A DNA stretch of 9,099 bases from JAUVKT01 sp036350795 (lineage in GTDB: Bacteria; Bacteroidota; Bacteroidia; Bacteroidales; VadinHA17). The position numbers and the translations under genes were made by a program. This document shows, piece after piece, positions 1-6,844 of this stretch (position 1 is its first letter; each line of letters starts with the position of its first letter). The notes beneath the pieces are model-generated. The model was not told where the DNA came from, searched no databases, and saw only the letters and a list, made by a program, of their open reading frames with translations. The stretch covers positions 1 to 9,099 of the forward strand of contig JAZBNV010000015.1 of assembly GCA_036350795.1 (NCBI GenBank), given 5' to 3'.

Positions 1-21
1 AGCTAAGGCGTCGGAGAATAT

Positions 22-78
22 AACCACCCCGTCCCCGGTGCCCGGGTCCACCCCTCCTTTCGTAAAAGGAGGGGAAAA
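22..78. repeat. Dispersed GC-rich palindromic repeat, copy 1 (57 bp)
   Basis: The unit begins AACCACCCCGTCCCCGGT, passes through a CCCGGG core, and ends in a hairpin with arms CCCCTCCTTT (51-60) and AAAGGAGGGG (65-74) around the loop CGTA. It matches the copy at 8871 at 53 of 57 positions by direct reading. Weaker similarity extends upstream to about position 9 (GCGTCGGAGAATAT against GTGTCAGGTAAAAT before copy 3). It lies beyond the 3' end of the kinase gene. There is no U-run after the stem on either strand, so it is not a classical intrinsic terminator. It is best described as a dispersed intergenic palindromic element; the family was not identified. Confidence 0.9.
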
Positions 79-103
79 TATGTACTAATAAACCCGTCAA
101 CAC

Positions 104-135
104 TCTACTCATCTACTCATCTACTCATCCACTCC
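104..135. repeat. 8-bp tandem repeat (TCTACTCA x3 plus a degenerate fourth)
   Basis: Three perfect head-to-tail units of TCTACTCA occupy 104-127, followed by TCCACTCC at 128-135. It is non-coding and lies between the palindromic repeat and the kinase stop. Such short-period arrays can change length by slippage; no function is evident. Confidence 0.85.
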
Positions 136-156
136 CTACCCCCTACCCTCTTGAAT

Positions 157-171
157 ATCAGATAGTCTGAT
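157..171 (-). other. Small hairpin just after the kinase gene
   Basis: ATCAGA (157-162) and TCTGAT (166-171) form a perfect 6-bp stem around a 3-nt loop, 10 bp beyond the kinase stop codon on the transcribed strand. TTG and CAA further out can add three pairs after a bulge. There is no U-tract downstream on the minus strand, so termination here would be weak or factor-dependent. It may only be a 3'-end structure. Confidence 0.35.
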
Positions 172-181
172 CAACAGAAAG

Positions 182-1504
182 CTAGTTCCTGGCAAAGCTG
201 ATAGTAAAGCTGGTTGACACACCTGGATCGGAGCTGATGCTTATCCGGGCATTGTGGTTGGTAAGTATTTGTTTTGAGAGGCTTAAACCTATCCCGCTGC
301 CTTTTTTCTTTGTTGAGAAGAAGGGAATAAATATTTTATCCCTGACCTTTCCAGGGATTCCCGGCCCGTTATCCTCTATTATAATATCGGTAGCATCCGG
401 GTATGAGCGGGCTGAAAGTTTAATACGTCCTTCGGTGTGGCCTGACAGTGCCTCGATGGCATTGGTTACAATATTTACCACTACCTGCTCCAACTGGAAC
501 TTATCGGCATAAAGCTTCAGATCCTGTCCGGCCGGGTCGATCTCCAGTTTTATATTATTTTCCTCGCATTTATGCAGAAAGAGTGTTCTGACCTGTTCGA
601 ACAGGCTGCCTGTTTCAAACTCTTCCCTGTCGGGTGGCGGCAGATCTGAAAGCTTGCGGTATTCGGTAATAAAATTAATCAGTCCCTCACCTGTCTTCTC
701 AATTGTGCTGAGCCCGGTAATAATCCTGTCTTTATTAGCTATCGAAGACTGCATGGATTTTGAAAGTGATATAATGGGGCTCAGGCTGTTCATAATCTCG
801 TGGGTAAGAACCTGTATAAGCCTTTCCCACGATTCAATCTCGTTCTTATCTATCTCCTGCTGGATATTCTGTATTGAATAAAGCCTGATATTGTCATGGT
901 CTATTTTAAATTCCCTGCACCTGAGTGAGGCTTTAAAGCCCCTGAGGCTAACTATCCCAGGCATTACCGATTTGTGATTTTTAAAAGACAGATCCAGCTC
1001 AGGATAAATCTTTTCAAGATCTGAAATCCTGTTAAGCTCTGCGCCACCAATCAGATCGCTGAATGCTTTATTATAGAAAATAACCTCGTCAGCGTTCTTT
1101 ATACAGATAAGACTGTGCTCCATTTCATCGATGGCATTCTTTAAAAGAAACTTCTGCTTCTGGCCTTCAAACCTGCTTCTTCCTACATCTCCCTTTAACT
1201 GGTTTACCCTCAACTCAAAATCTGATATCTGGGGATTCTCGCTGTTATACTGAACCCCGTCTTCCCGGCCCACAGAATCAATAAACTGCACCAGTGAGGT
1301 GTTTATCCTGAGAACATAATCAGTAAGGCTCTTTACCTGGAAAAAGATTAAAAGACCGCCCATAATGAGGGTGAAAAGCATTTCCCTTCCCAGCACTATA
1401 TTCACAAGGTAAACAAGGCCCAGGATTGTGATTATAAGGATCAGTATCCGCAGCAGGAGAGTAAGTGTTATTCTCCTTCTAAAGTCCCTGTTAGTTATCT
1501 TCAT
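182..1504 (-). CDS. Membrane sensor histidine kinase (PAS-HisKA-HATPase), partner of the upstream NtrC-type regulator
   Basis: This is the sensor of a two-component pair that should autophosphorylate and pass phosphate to the regulator encoded just upstream. Residues 13-37 and 42-57 are two hydrophobic helices separated by only a few residues (around GREM), so there is essentially no periplasmic sensor domain. Residues about 115-210 look like a PAS-type domain. The H-box LTHEIMNSLSP places the phospho-accepting His at 235. The ATPase domain shows the N-box (N344, N348), G1 (DNGPGIP, 378-384), an F-box with FF at 395-396, and G2 (GSGIGL, 402-407), all intact. The start is set by the ATGA overlap with the regulator's stop, implying translational coupling. 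The family resembles NtrB/NtrY/AtoS-type kinases that serve sigma-54 activators. The input signal is not visible from sequence. Confidence 0.93.
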   Translation of the reverse strand: MKITNRDFRRRITLTLLLRILILIITILGLVYLVNIVLGREMLFTLIMGGLLIFFQVKSLTDYVLRINTSLVQFIDSVGREDGVQYNSENPQISDFELRVNQLKGDVGRSRFEGQKQKFLLKNAIDEMEHSLICIKNADEVIFYNKAFSDLIGGAELNRISDLEKIYPELDLSFKNHKSVMPGIVSLRGFKASLRCREFKIDHDNIRLYSIQNIQQEIDKNEIESWERLIQVLTHEIMNSLSPIISLSKSMQSSIANKDRIITGLSTIEKTGEGLINFITEYRKLSDLPPPDREEFETGSLFEQVRTLFLHKCEENNIKLEIDPAGQDLKLYADKFQLEQVVVNIVTNAIEALSGHTEGRIKLSARSYPDATDIIIEDNGPGIPGKVRDKIFIPFFSTKKKGSGIGLSLSKQILTNHNARISISSDPGVSTSFTISFARN

Positions 1505-2859
1505 TTTAACCTTAGTTTATTATAAACTGTTGACCTCGCTATTCCGAGCTCCTCGGCAGTCTTCTTTATATTCCCCTTATTCCTTTTTAAGACCTCGTTT
1601 AATATTTCCTTCTCGATCTCCTGGAGGCTCCTTGATTTCTCTTTAACTCCACCTGTCTTAAGCGCCACAGGAGAACTGCCTTCGGGAAAAATAGCACTTG
1701 ATTCGCTGAGAAGGACAGCCCTTTCAATACAGCTTCTCAGCTGCCTTACATTACCCGGCCAGTGCTGCCCCACAAGGTATTCACGAAATAAACCAGAGAA
1801 ATAAATATCTTCCCTTGAATATTTTTTCCTGAATTCCTCAAGAAAGTTGTCTGCCAGGATAAGTATATCATCCCTCCTTTCACGCAGGGGAGGAATAAGA
1901 ATCTCAATTGTATTAATCCTGTAATATAAATCCTCCCTGAAGCGGTTCTCACTTATCATGGTGGCAAGATCATTATTGGTAGCACATATTATCCTCGCAT
2001 CTATCTTAAGGGCTTTGTTTGACCCGAGCCTGGTTACCTCCCTGTTCTGTATCACGTAAAGCAGCTTGGCCTGCAATGCAGGTGTGAGGTTGCCTATCTC
2101 ATCAAGGAAAATAGTACCTCCCGATGCCAGCTCGAACCTTCCTGCCCTGTCTCTGGAAGCATCGGTATAAGCTCCCTTAACATGGCCAAAGAGTTCACTT
2201 TCAAAAAGGGTATCGGGGACCGCACCAATATCAACGTGCACAAATACCTCGTCCCTCCTGTCGGACTGCTTATGAATCTCCCTGGCAACCAGCTCCTTCC
2301 CTGTTCCATTCTCTCCAAGGATAAGTACGGTAGAGTCGGATGAGGCAATCCGGGCTATAATCTTTCGTATCTCCTTTAGCTGGTCTGAGCTGCCTATAAA
2401 AGCACTATCCCTTTCGAGCAGCATCTCGTTAAGGTGAAGCTGCTTTTCCCTAAGGCTCTTTACCATCTTCCTCGACTGCCTTAATTCAAGTCCCGACTTA
2501 AGAGTAACCAGAAGCTTATCATTGTCCCAGGGTTTTAACAGGAAATCGAGTGCACCCTTCTTTATACATTCGATTGCCAGGTTTATGCTGCCATAAGCCG
2601 TAATCAATACCACAACAATATCAGGATCCTTTGCAAGAATTTTCTCAAGCCAGTAAATACCCTCTTCACCGCTGCTGATGCCCTGGTCAAAATTCATGTC
2701 CAATAATACTACATCAATATCTTCAAGCTGTAAAACACCGGGTATCTGTTCGGGATCATCCATGCTTATCACCCTTTCGAACTCTGGCTCAAGCAACTGC
2801 ACCAGGGCAGTAAGTACATTGATATTGTCGTCGACAATAAGTATTTTTCCTTTTTCCAT
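1501..2859 (-). CDS. NtrC-family sigma-54-dependent response regulator
   Basis: This is an enhancer-binding activator with receiver, AAA+ and Fis-type HTH modules and normal length for the family (452 aa). The receiver (1-125) has the acidic pair D10-D11, phosphoacceptor D54, T87 and K109. The AAA+ domain (about 155-390) has Walker A GENGTGKE (182-189), Walker B FLDE (251-254) and the arginine-rich stretch ENRFREDL (304-311). The sigma-54-contacting loop reads GAYTDA (229-234) instead of GAFTGA. The C-terminus (412-452) is a Fis-like HTH. It is the first gene of an operon with the kinase and is divergent from the permease gene, whose upstream region carries a sigma-54 promoter. The obvious inference is that this protein activates the permease gene. 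The start ATG has no Shine-Dalgarno sequence. Confidence 0.95.
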   Translation of the reverse strand: MEKGKILIVDDNINVLTALVQLLEPEFERVISMDDPEQIPGVLQLEDIDVVLLDMNFDQGISSGEEGIYWLEKILAKDPDIVVVLITAYGSINLAIECIKKGALDFLLKPWDNDKLLVTLKSGLELRQSRKMVKSLREKQLHLNEMLLERDSAFIGSSDQLKEIRKIIARIASSDSTVLILGENGTGKELVAREIHKQSDRRDEVFVHVDIGAVPDTLFESELFGHVKGAYTDASRDRAGRFELASGGTIFLDEIGNLTPALQAKLLYVIQNREVTRLGSNKALKIDARIICATNNDLATMISENRFREDLYYRINTIEILIPPLRERRDDILILADNFLEEFRKKYSREDIYFSGLFREYLVGQHWPGNVRQLRSCIERAVLLSESSAIFPEGSSPVALKTGGVKEKSRSLQEIEKEILNEVLKRNKGNIKKTAEELGIARSTVYNKLRLK

Positions 2860-2887
2860 GTATTATTTTACTACATTTTCTTTATAA

Positions 2888-2906
2888 ATATAGAAATTTT
2901 CTATAT
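2888..2906. promoter_or_regulatory. Candidate activator-binding palindrome 1 (19 bp)
   Basis: ATATAGAAATTTTCTATAT is a perfect 9-1-9 inverted repeat centred at 2897, about 120 bp upstream of the start point expected from the sigma-54 promoter. This is the usual distance for an NtrC-type upstream activating site. The region is AT-rich, which raises the chance of fortuitous palindromes, but this one includes an internal G/C pair and 9-bp arms. Confidence 0.5.
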
Positions 2907-2918
2907 ATTGTACAATAT
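2905..2918. promoter_or_regulatory. Candidate activator-binding palindrome 2 (14 bp)
   Basis: ATATTGTACAATAT is a perfect 14-bp inverted repeat centred between 2911 and 2912, about 105 bp upstream of the predicted start point and overlapping the edge of palindrome 1. Adjacent paired sites are typical for sigma-54 activators, although the two half-site sequences here differ (TAGAAA against TTGT), so they may not bind the same protein. Confidence 0.45.
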
Positions 2919-2970
2919 TAATACACTATATTAAATATATAAATATACAAGCGCTGTCTATGGTATTGTT

Positions 2971-2983
2971 ATTCAAGGTATTA
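2971..2983 (+). promoter_or_regulatory. Possible IHF/HU-type bending site
   Basis: ATTCAAGGTATTA matches the E. coli IHF consensus WATCAANNNNTTR with one mismatch, and lies between the candidate activator sites and the -24 element, where DNA bending helps activator-polymerase contact at sigma-54 promoters. The consensus is loose and may not apply to Bacteroidota HU/IHF-family proteins. Confidence 0.25.
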
Positions 2984-2990
2984 CAAACTA

Positions 2991-3006
2991 TGGCACATAT
3001 ATTGCA
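2991..3006 (+). promoter_or_regulatory. Sigma-54 (RpoN) -24/-12 promoter of the permease gene
   Basis: TGGCACATATATTGCA contains TGGCAC (2991-2996), a 5-bp spacer and TTGC (3002-3005) followed by A. The GG and GC doublets are exactly 10 bp apart. All ten core consensus positions match. At equal base frequencies a core match like this would occur by chance about once per million positions, or about 1.6e-4 in this gap on this strand. It points at the permease start. The start point is expected near 3017. The divergent gene encodes a sigma-54 activator, which strongly supports the call. Confidence 0.9.
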
Positions 3007-3027
3007 AAGCCTGGAGAAAAACACGCT

Positions 3028-5349
3028 ATGAAAGTTACCATCAGGATACTATTAAAGAACAGGCATTTTACGGCAATAAACCTTATCGGGCTGGTTATTG
3101 GCATATGTAGTTTTATAATAATACTGAGCTGGGTCAGGCACGAGTTGTCGTATGACTCCTTCCACGAAAATAAGGACAGGCTATACCATTTAGTAATAAA
3201 GCATCCGAGTGGCATACTTGACCCGAACACTCCATATGCTATTGCACCGACACTTGCGAACAGCAATCCTGAGATCGAGGCATATACCTATGTACGCAGG
3301 CTGAGTACCCTATCCAATTATTCTTTTAAATTTTTCCCGGGGGAAGACAGGCAAATCAGGGCATATGAACCTGATGTGGTAAGGGTAAGCAGGCAGTTTT
3401 TCGATATGTTTGATTTTAACACGGGTGATACCAGTTCGGAAGAATTGCTGGGCAGGCCTGAATCTGTGGTAATAAGTTCGAGAATTGCAGAGCAATATTA
3501 CGATGGCATAAACCCTGTTGGTCAGACAGTAGTAATGAACAATCATTCAGTACTGACAATTACCGGTGTGGTTGATATACCTGAGAGCACCTTCTTTAAA
3601 TTTGATTTTTTCCTTCCTGAAGAGAGGGATATGTCGTCTGACTGGAACTGGCGAGATCCTTCTTACCTCTTACTTAAACCGGGTATTGATCCTGAAAATT
3701 TCAGGGAAAAGATATCCACCTTTTTCAATGATAATAATCCCTATAACCTGAAAGATAATTTCAGTGTACAGATAATTCCGATAAGCGAGACATATATTGC
3801 TTTCCGGGGCAGGCAGCAGGTATTTATTTTCTCGTGCATTGCTGCCCTTCTGCTTATAATGGCTGCATTAAATTACATGAACCTGGCATCGGCAAATTAT
3901 GTTAACAGGATTAATGAAGCCGGCGTACGGAAGGTACTCGGAGCCAGGGCCGGGAGCCTGAGGGGTATTATTTTAACAGAAACATATATACTTGCATTTA
4001 TAGCCACCATTATCTCGCTTTTCATTGCTGAGATTACCCTTATATGGTCGGACCGATTTATCGGTCACACCCTGGAGATTGGTTATTTAGACAATCCCTT
4101 TATACTGCCTCTTATTTTTGTCTCTGTATTCCTGGTACTGGGGCTGGCTTCGGCATATCCTTCATCGGTATTCCTGGGGGGAAATGCAGTTAATTCGGAA
4201 AAAAGAGAGTTTGGTGCCAGCAGGAAGGGGATATTTATACTTATAACTGTTATCCTGCAGTTTACACTTACCATCAGCCTTCTTATTTCAGCCTTTGTGA
4301 TAAAGAACCAGATTAATTATTCGATTAACAAGGAGCTGGGATTTTCGGTCGATAATGTGATAAGTATACCTATGAACGAGGGCATAGGCGATAATTTCGA
4401 GACCTTCCTGGAGAGGATGGAGTCACACCCTGGTATAGAGGAAGTAACTCTTGGTCAATCGATACCCTATGATGAAGACTCCAAGACAAATATTGACTGG
4501 GTATTAAAGGGTACAGATTACATGGATAATTTCCGTTATTCAATTTGCCTGAGAAACTACGCGGAGCTATTCGGGATGAAGGCGATACAGGGCAGGTTAT
4601 TATCTGACGATATTGAGACTGACTATGGCAAATACCTTATTAACCAGGCCGGGGCAAAACTCCTGGGTTTCGAAAATCCCGTTGGCGAATATCTGACTAT
4701 GTGGGGTGCCAGGGGCGAAATAATAGGTGTTGTTGAAGACTTTCACCATGTATCCCTTCACAGGGAGATAATGCCTCATATCTTCAATGTTAATCCCCGT
4801 AATTACGGTGCCCTTAAATTTATTTTTATAAAACTCTCCGAACCAGGTAATCCTGAGACCATTTCATTTATTGAATCGGTCTGTGACGATTTAGCTTCGG
4901 ACTGGCCCTTTACATACTTATCTCTCGAGGATGAGATAGCAGAGCTGTATCGCAACGACATATCACTTGTAAGGATTATCGGCTTCTTTGTCCTGCTGAC
5001 AATACTTCTTTCTGTATTAAGCATATACGGACTGGCCTACCATTCTGTTGAAAAGAAGACCAGGGAAATTACAATAAGGAAGGTATATGGTGCAAGCCTG
5101 GGGGACAACCTTATTCTGACCTATAAAAAGTTATTTATCCAGATCGGTATAAGCTTTATTATAGCCATACCTCTGACAGTAATCCTTATGAACAACTGGC
5201 TGAGTAATTTTGCCTACAGTGTAAAGCAGAATCCTTCTTATTTCGTGATATCACTGCTTATTGCAATAGTGGTTGCTGTAATTACCACCACCCTTGCCAT
5301 GTGGAAGACGATAAACAGGAATCCTGCTGAGAACCTGAAACATAATTAA
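3028..5349 (+). CDS. Tandem-fused FtsX/MacB-type ABC transporter permease
   Basis: This is an inner-membrane permease of the type that couples cytoplasmic ATP hydrolysis to movements of periplasmic domains, built as two fused MacB_PCD-FtsX halves (773 aa, usual for the Bacteroidota family). Half 1: TM1 at 15-36, a periplasmic domain 37-264 with ESVVISSRIAEQYY (145-158), and TMs near 265-286, 312-340 and 356-378. Half 2: TM5 at 399-424, a periplasmic domain 425-645 with IIGVVEDFHHVSLH (565-578), and TMs near 645-671, 698-722 and 735-758. The cytoplasmic coupling motifs are INEAGVRKVLGA (295-306) and TREITIRKVYGA (678-689). The C-terminus NPAENLKHN is typical. No ATPase gene lies in the window. 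The start is the only plausible ATG; the next Met is residue 127. GGAG at 3013-3016 could be a ribosome site only if transcription starts upstream of it. The substrate is unknown. Confidence 0.9.
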   Translation: MKVTIRILLKNRHFTAINLIGLVIGICSFIIILSWVRHELSYDSFHENKDRLYHLVIKHPSGILDPNTPYAIAPTLANSNPEIEAYTYVRRLSTLSNYSFKFFPGEDRQIRAYEPDVVRVSRQFFDMFDFNTGDTSSEELLGRPESVVISSRIAEQYYDGINPVGQTVVMNNHSVLTITGVVDIPESTFFKFDFFLPEERDMSSDWNWRDPSYLLLKPGIDPENFREKISTFFNDNNPYNLKDNFSVQIIPISETYIAFRGRQQVFIFSCIAALLLIMAALNYMNLASANYVNRINEAGVRKVLGARAGSLRGIILTETYILAFIATIISLFIAEITLIWSDRFIGHTLEIGYLDNPFILPLIFVSVFLVLGLASAYPSSVFLGGNAVNSEKREFGASRKGIFILITVILQFTLTISLLISAFVIKNQINYSINKELGFSVDNVISIPMNEGIGDNFETFLERMESHPGIEEVTLGQSIPYDEDSKTNIDWVLKGTDYMDNFRYSICLRNYAELFGMKAIQGRLLSDDIETDYGKYLINQAGAKLLGFENPVGEYLTMWGARGEIIGVVEDFHHVSLHREIMPHIFNVNPRNYGALKFIFIKLSEPGNPETISFIESVCDDLASDWPFTYLSLEDEIAELYRNDISLVRIIGFFVLLTILLSVLSIYGLAYHSVEKKTREITIRKVYGASLGDNLILTYKKLFIQIGISFIIAIPLTVILMNNWLSNFAYSVKQNPSYFVISLLIAIVVAVITTTLAMWKTINRNPAENLKHN

Positions 5350-5373
5350 GGCTATTATAGTACGCCGGTTTTT
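5350..5373 (+). terminator. Weak candidate terminator after the permease gene
   Basis: Directly after the permease stop codon, GGCTA (5350-5354) can pair with TA-C-GCC (5361-5366) with one bulged C, followed by GG and five Ts (5369-5373). The stem is short and imperfect. The call rests mainly on position and the T-run. Confidence 0.25.
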
Positions 5374-5398
5374 ATGCGCCCGGGATTGCATGTAAAAG

Positions 5399-5430
5399 AA
5401 TAAGAGGCTGGTAAATATTACCCGCTTATT
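5399..5430 (-). terminator. Candidate terminator of the peptidase operon
   Basis: AATAAG (5399-5404) pairs with CTTATT (5425-5430), and inside it GGTAA (5410-5414) pairs with TTACC (5418-5422) around the loop ATA, with an unequal internal loop between the stems. It begins 4 bp after the M24 stop. On the minus strand the hairpin is followed by the T-rich CTTTTACATG. It is AT-rich and so not very stable; the two convergent genes may share it. Confidence 0.35.
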
Positions 5431-5434
5431 GAAT

Positions 5435-6838
5435 TTATTTGCCAATGCCTTTATCCTGGACTATACCTTTGCGTTTTACCATTTTCTCTATCTCGTCAAG
5501 TTCGATGGGTGCCTTTGACGTGAGATTCTCACAGGCATCTTCTGTAATAACAACCGTGTCTTCAACCCTCATATACAGGTTTTCTTCGGGCACCCATAGC
5601 TGGGGGTCTACGGCAAAGACCTGCCCGGGCTTCAGGGGGCCTTTCCTGTAGCCTCCATCATCATGTACTGCCATACCCACCGGGTGAGAAAAAACGCCTC
5701 CCCCTGTCTCGATCATTTTTATTACGGCAGCCCTGTATTCCGGCTTTGAGAATCCGTGCTCTTCAATTACGGGCTGCATGGCTGTTTTTGCTTCATCCAT
5801 TATCGTCTCTGCACTTACCCCGGGCCTTATACGGCTCAATATGGCTTTATGGTACTCAAGGATATAGGTACAGAGTTCCCTCTGCCAGTCGTTAAACCTT
5901 CCGTTTACAGGCCACATTCTTCCAATATCGCTTGAGTAATACCTGTAATCGGGGGCATAATCCATTAGTACCAGGTCGCCATCTTTAAGCTGCGATGAGT
6001 TATAATAATAATGTCCGTCGCTGATATTTTTTACACCAGATGCTGTGATAGACCTGTATGCCTCTAGCCTGGCTCCGTTAACCAGGAACACATACCTTGC
6101 CGCAGCATCGAGCTCATATTCGTATACCCCGGGCTCGCTCGACTTCATTGCTTCTACCAGGGCCAGGGCAGAAAGTTCTCCCGCTTTTCTCATTAGCTCT
6201 ATTTCGCGCGGACTCTTTATGCTTCTCATTTCATCAAGCAGGGGAGTAAGATCTGAAATGCCGGCATCCGGGTAGCGTGTCTTAAGCAGGGCAACAAGGT
6301 TCTGTTCCCTGGATATACGTCCATCCCATTTATCATTTGCAATCGTGCGGTTCCTGGCATTTAACTCGTATCTCTGCTGGGCTGCTCCTTCAGCAGGACT
6401 GAAGAAAGTATAAATTTTCCTTACTGAAGGAAGTTCTATCCCTGATACAGCTTTTACCTCATCAACACCTGTCAGCTTTTTTGCATAATCTATATCCTCT
6501 GTCGACAATACATTCTTCCATCCCCGGGGGCGATTAGGTGCCAGGTATAAAGTGGTTGTCCTTGTTCGTCCATCCAGCAATAGGTATGAATATGAATTCT
6601 CAACTCCTGAGAGGTAGTAAAAGTTATTGGTCTGCCTGGGGTAAACAAATCCGCCCGGATCGGGAGCTCCAGGCAGGAAGGCAATGGCGTCTTCACCAAT
6701 ATAATCAAAGACCTTATCACGCCTCTGCTTAAACTCTTCGGGAGGAAAATCGGCCTGGTACTCCTGTGAGCTCAGGTTAGTGGGAAATAAAATTATAAGG
6801 AAAAGCAATTTTACCGGAAATAGTTTTATTAATCTCAT
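5435..6838 (-). CDS. Exported M24 metallopeptidase, Xaa-Pro aminopeptidase (aminopeptidase P) type
   Basis: It probably removes an N-terminal residue preceding proline from peptides outside the inner membrane. Residues 1-24 form a signal peptide (basic MRLIK, hydrophobic core, cleavage near LSS-Q). Residues about 28-165 are the aminopeptidase P N-terminal domain, and about 205-450 the creatinase-fold catalytic domain. Metal ligands visible: D293 (MDYAPDY), D304 (SSDIGR), H385 (FSHPVGM) and E426 (VEDTVV). The position normally held by the fourth ligand Glu is D411 in FAVDPQLW. The substrate-binding His is H392, seven residues after H385 as in E. coli PepP. Another conserved His lies at 276 (GHYYYN). 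It starts 6 bp after the M1 peptidase stop, so the two are almost certainly co-transcribed. A prolidase-like specificity cannot be excluded. It is intact. Confidence 0.9.
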   Translation of the reverse strand: MRLIKLFPVKLLFLIILFPTNLSSQEYQADFPPEEFKQRRDKVFDYIGEDAIAFLPGAPDPGGFVYPRQTNNFYYLSGVENSYSYLLLDGRTRTTTLYLAPNRPRGWKNVLSTEDIDYAKKLTGVDEVKAVSGIELPSVRKIYTFFSPAEGAAQQRYELNARNRTIANDKWDGRISREQNLVALLKTRYPDAGISDLTPLLDEMRSIKSPREIELMRKAGELSALALVEAMKSSEPGVYEYELDAAARYVFLVNGARLEAYRSITASGVKNISDGHYYYNSSQLKDGDLVLMDYAPDYRYYSSDIGRMWPVNGRFNDWQRELCTYILEYHKAILSRIRPGVSAETIMDEAKTAMQPVIEEHGFSKPEYRAAVIKMIETGGGVFSHPVGMAVHDDGGYRKGPLKPGQVFAVDPQLWVPEENLYMRVEDTVVITEDACENLTSKAPIELDEIEKMVKRKGIVQDKGIGK

Positions 6839-6844
6839 AGCATA

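Larger units (their letters stand above)
2860..3027. promoter_or_regulatory. Divergent AT-rich control region between regulator and permease genes
   Basis: This 168-bp gap separates the two divergent start codons and must hold both promoters. The rightward promoter is the sigma-54 site at 2991-3006. Two adjacent palindromes at 2888-2918 are candidate activator sites; they also lie 30-60 bp upstream of the regulator's start, so the same binding could autoregulate the regulator-kinase operon. No convincing leftward promoter (for example a Bacteroidota TTG / TAnnTTTG pair) could be fixed in such AT-rich sequence. Confidence 0.75.

Noticed and set aside
51..74. Repeat hairpins as intrinsic terminators
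   Set aside because: The 10-bp stem is strong, but no U-tract follows it on either strand; on the plus strand it is followed by A residues.
2821..2840. ATTGTCGTCGACAAT palindrome at the start of the regulator gene as an operator
   Set aside because: It encodes the conserved receiver residues IVDDN, so the symmetry is explained by coding constraint and chance.
2935..3027. Possible N-terminal extension of the permease through the open frame upstream of its ATG
   Set aside because: The frame is open back to a stop at 2932-2934 but has no ATG, and it overlaps the sigma-54 promoter; the residues before M1 do not resemble the family's N-terminus.
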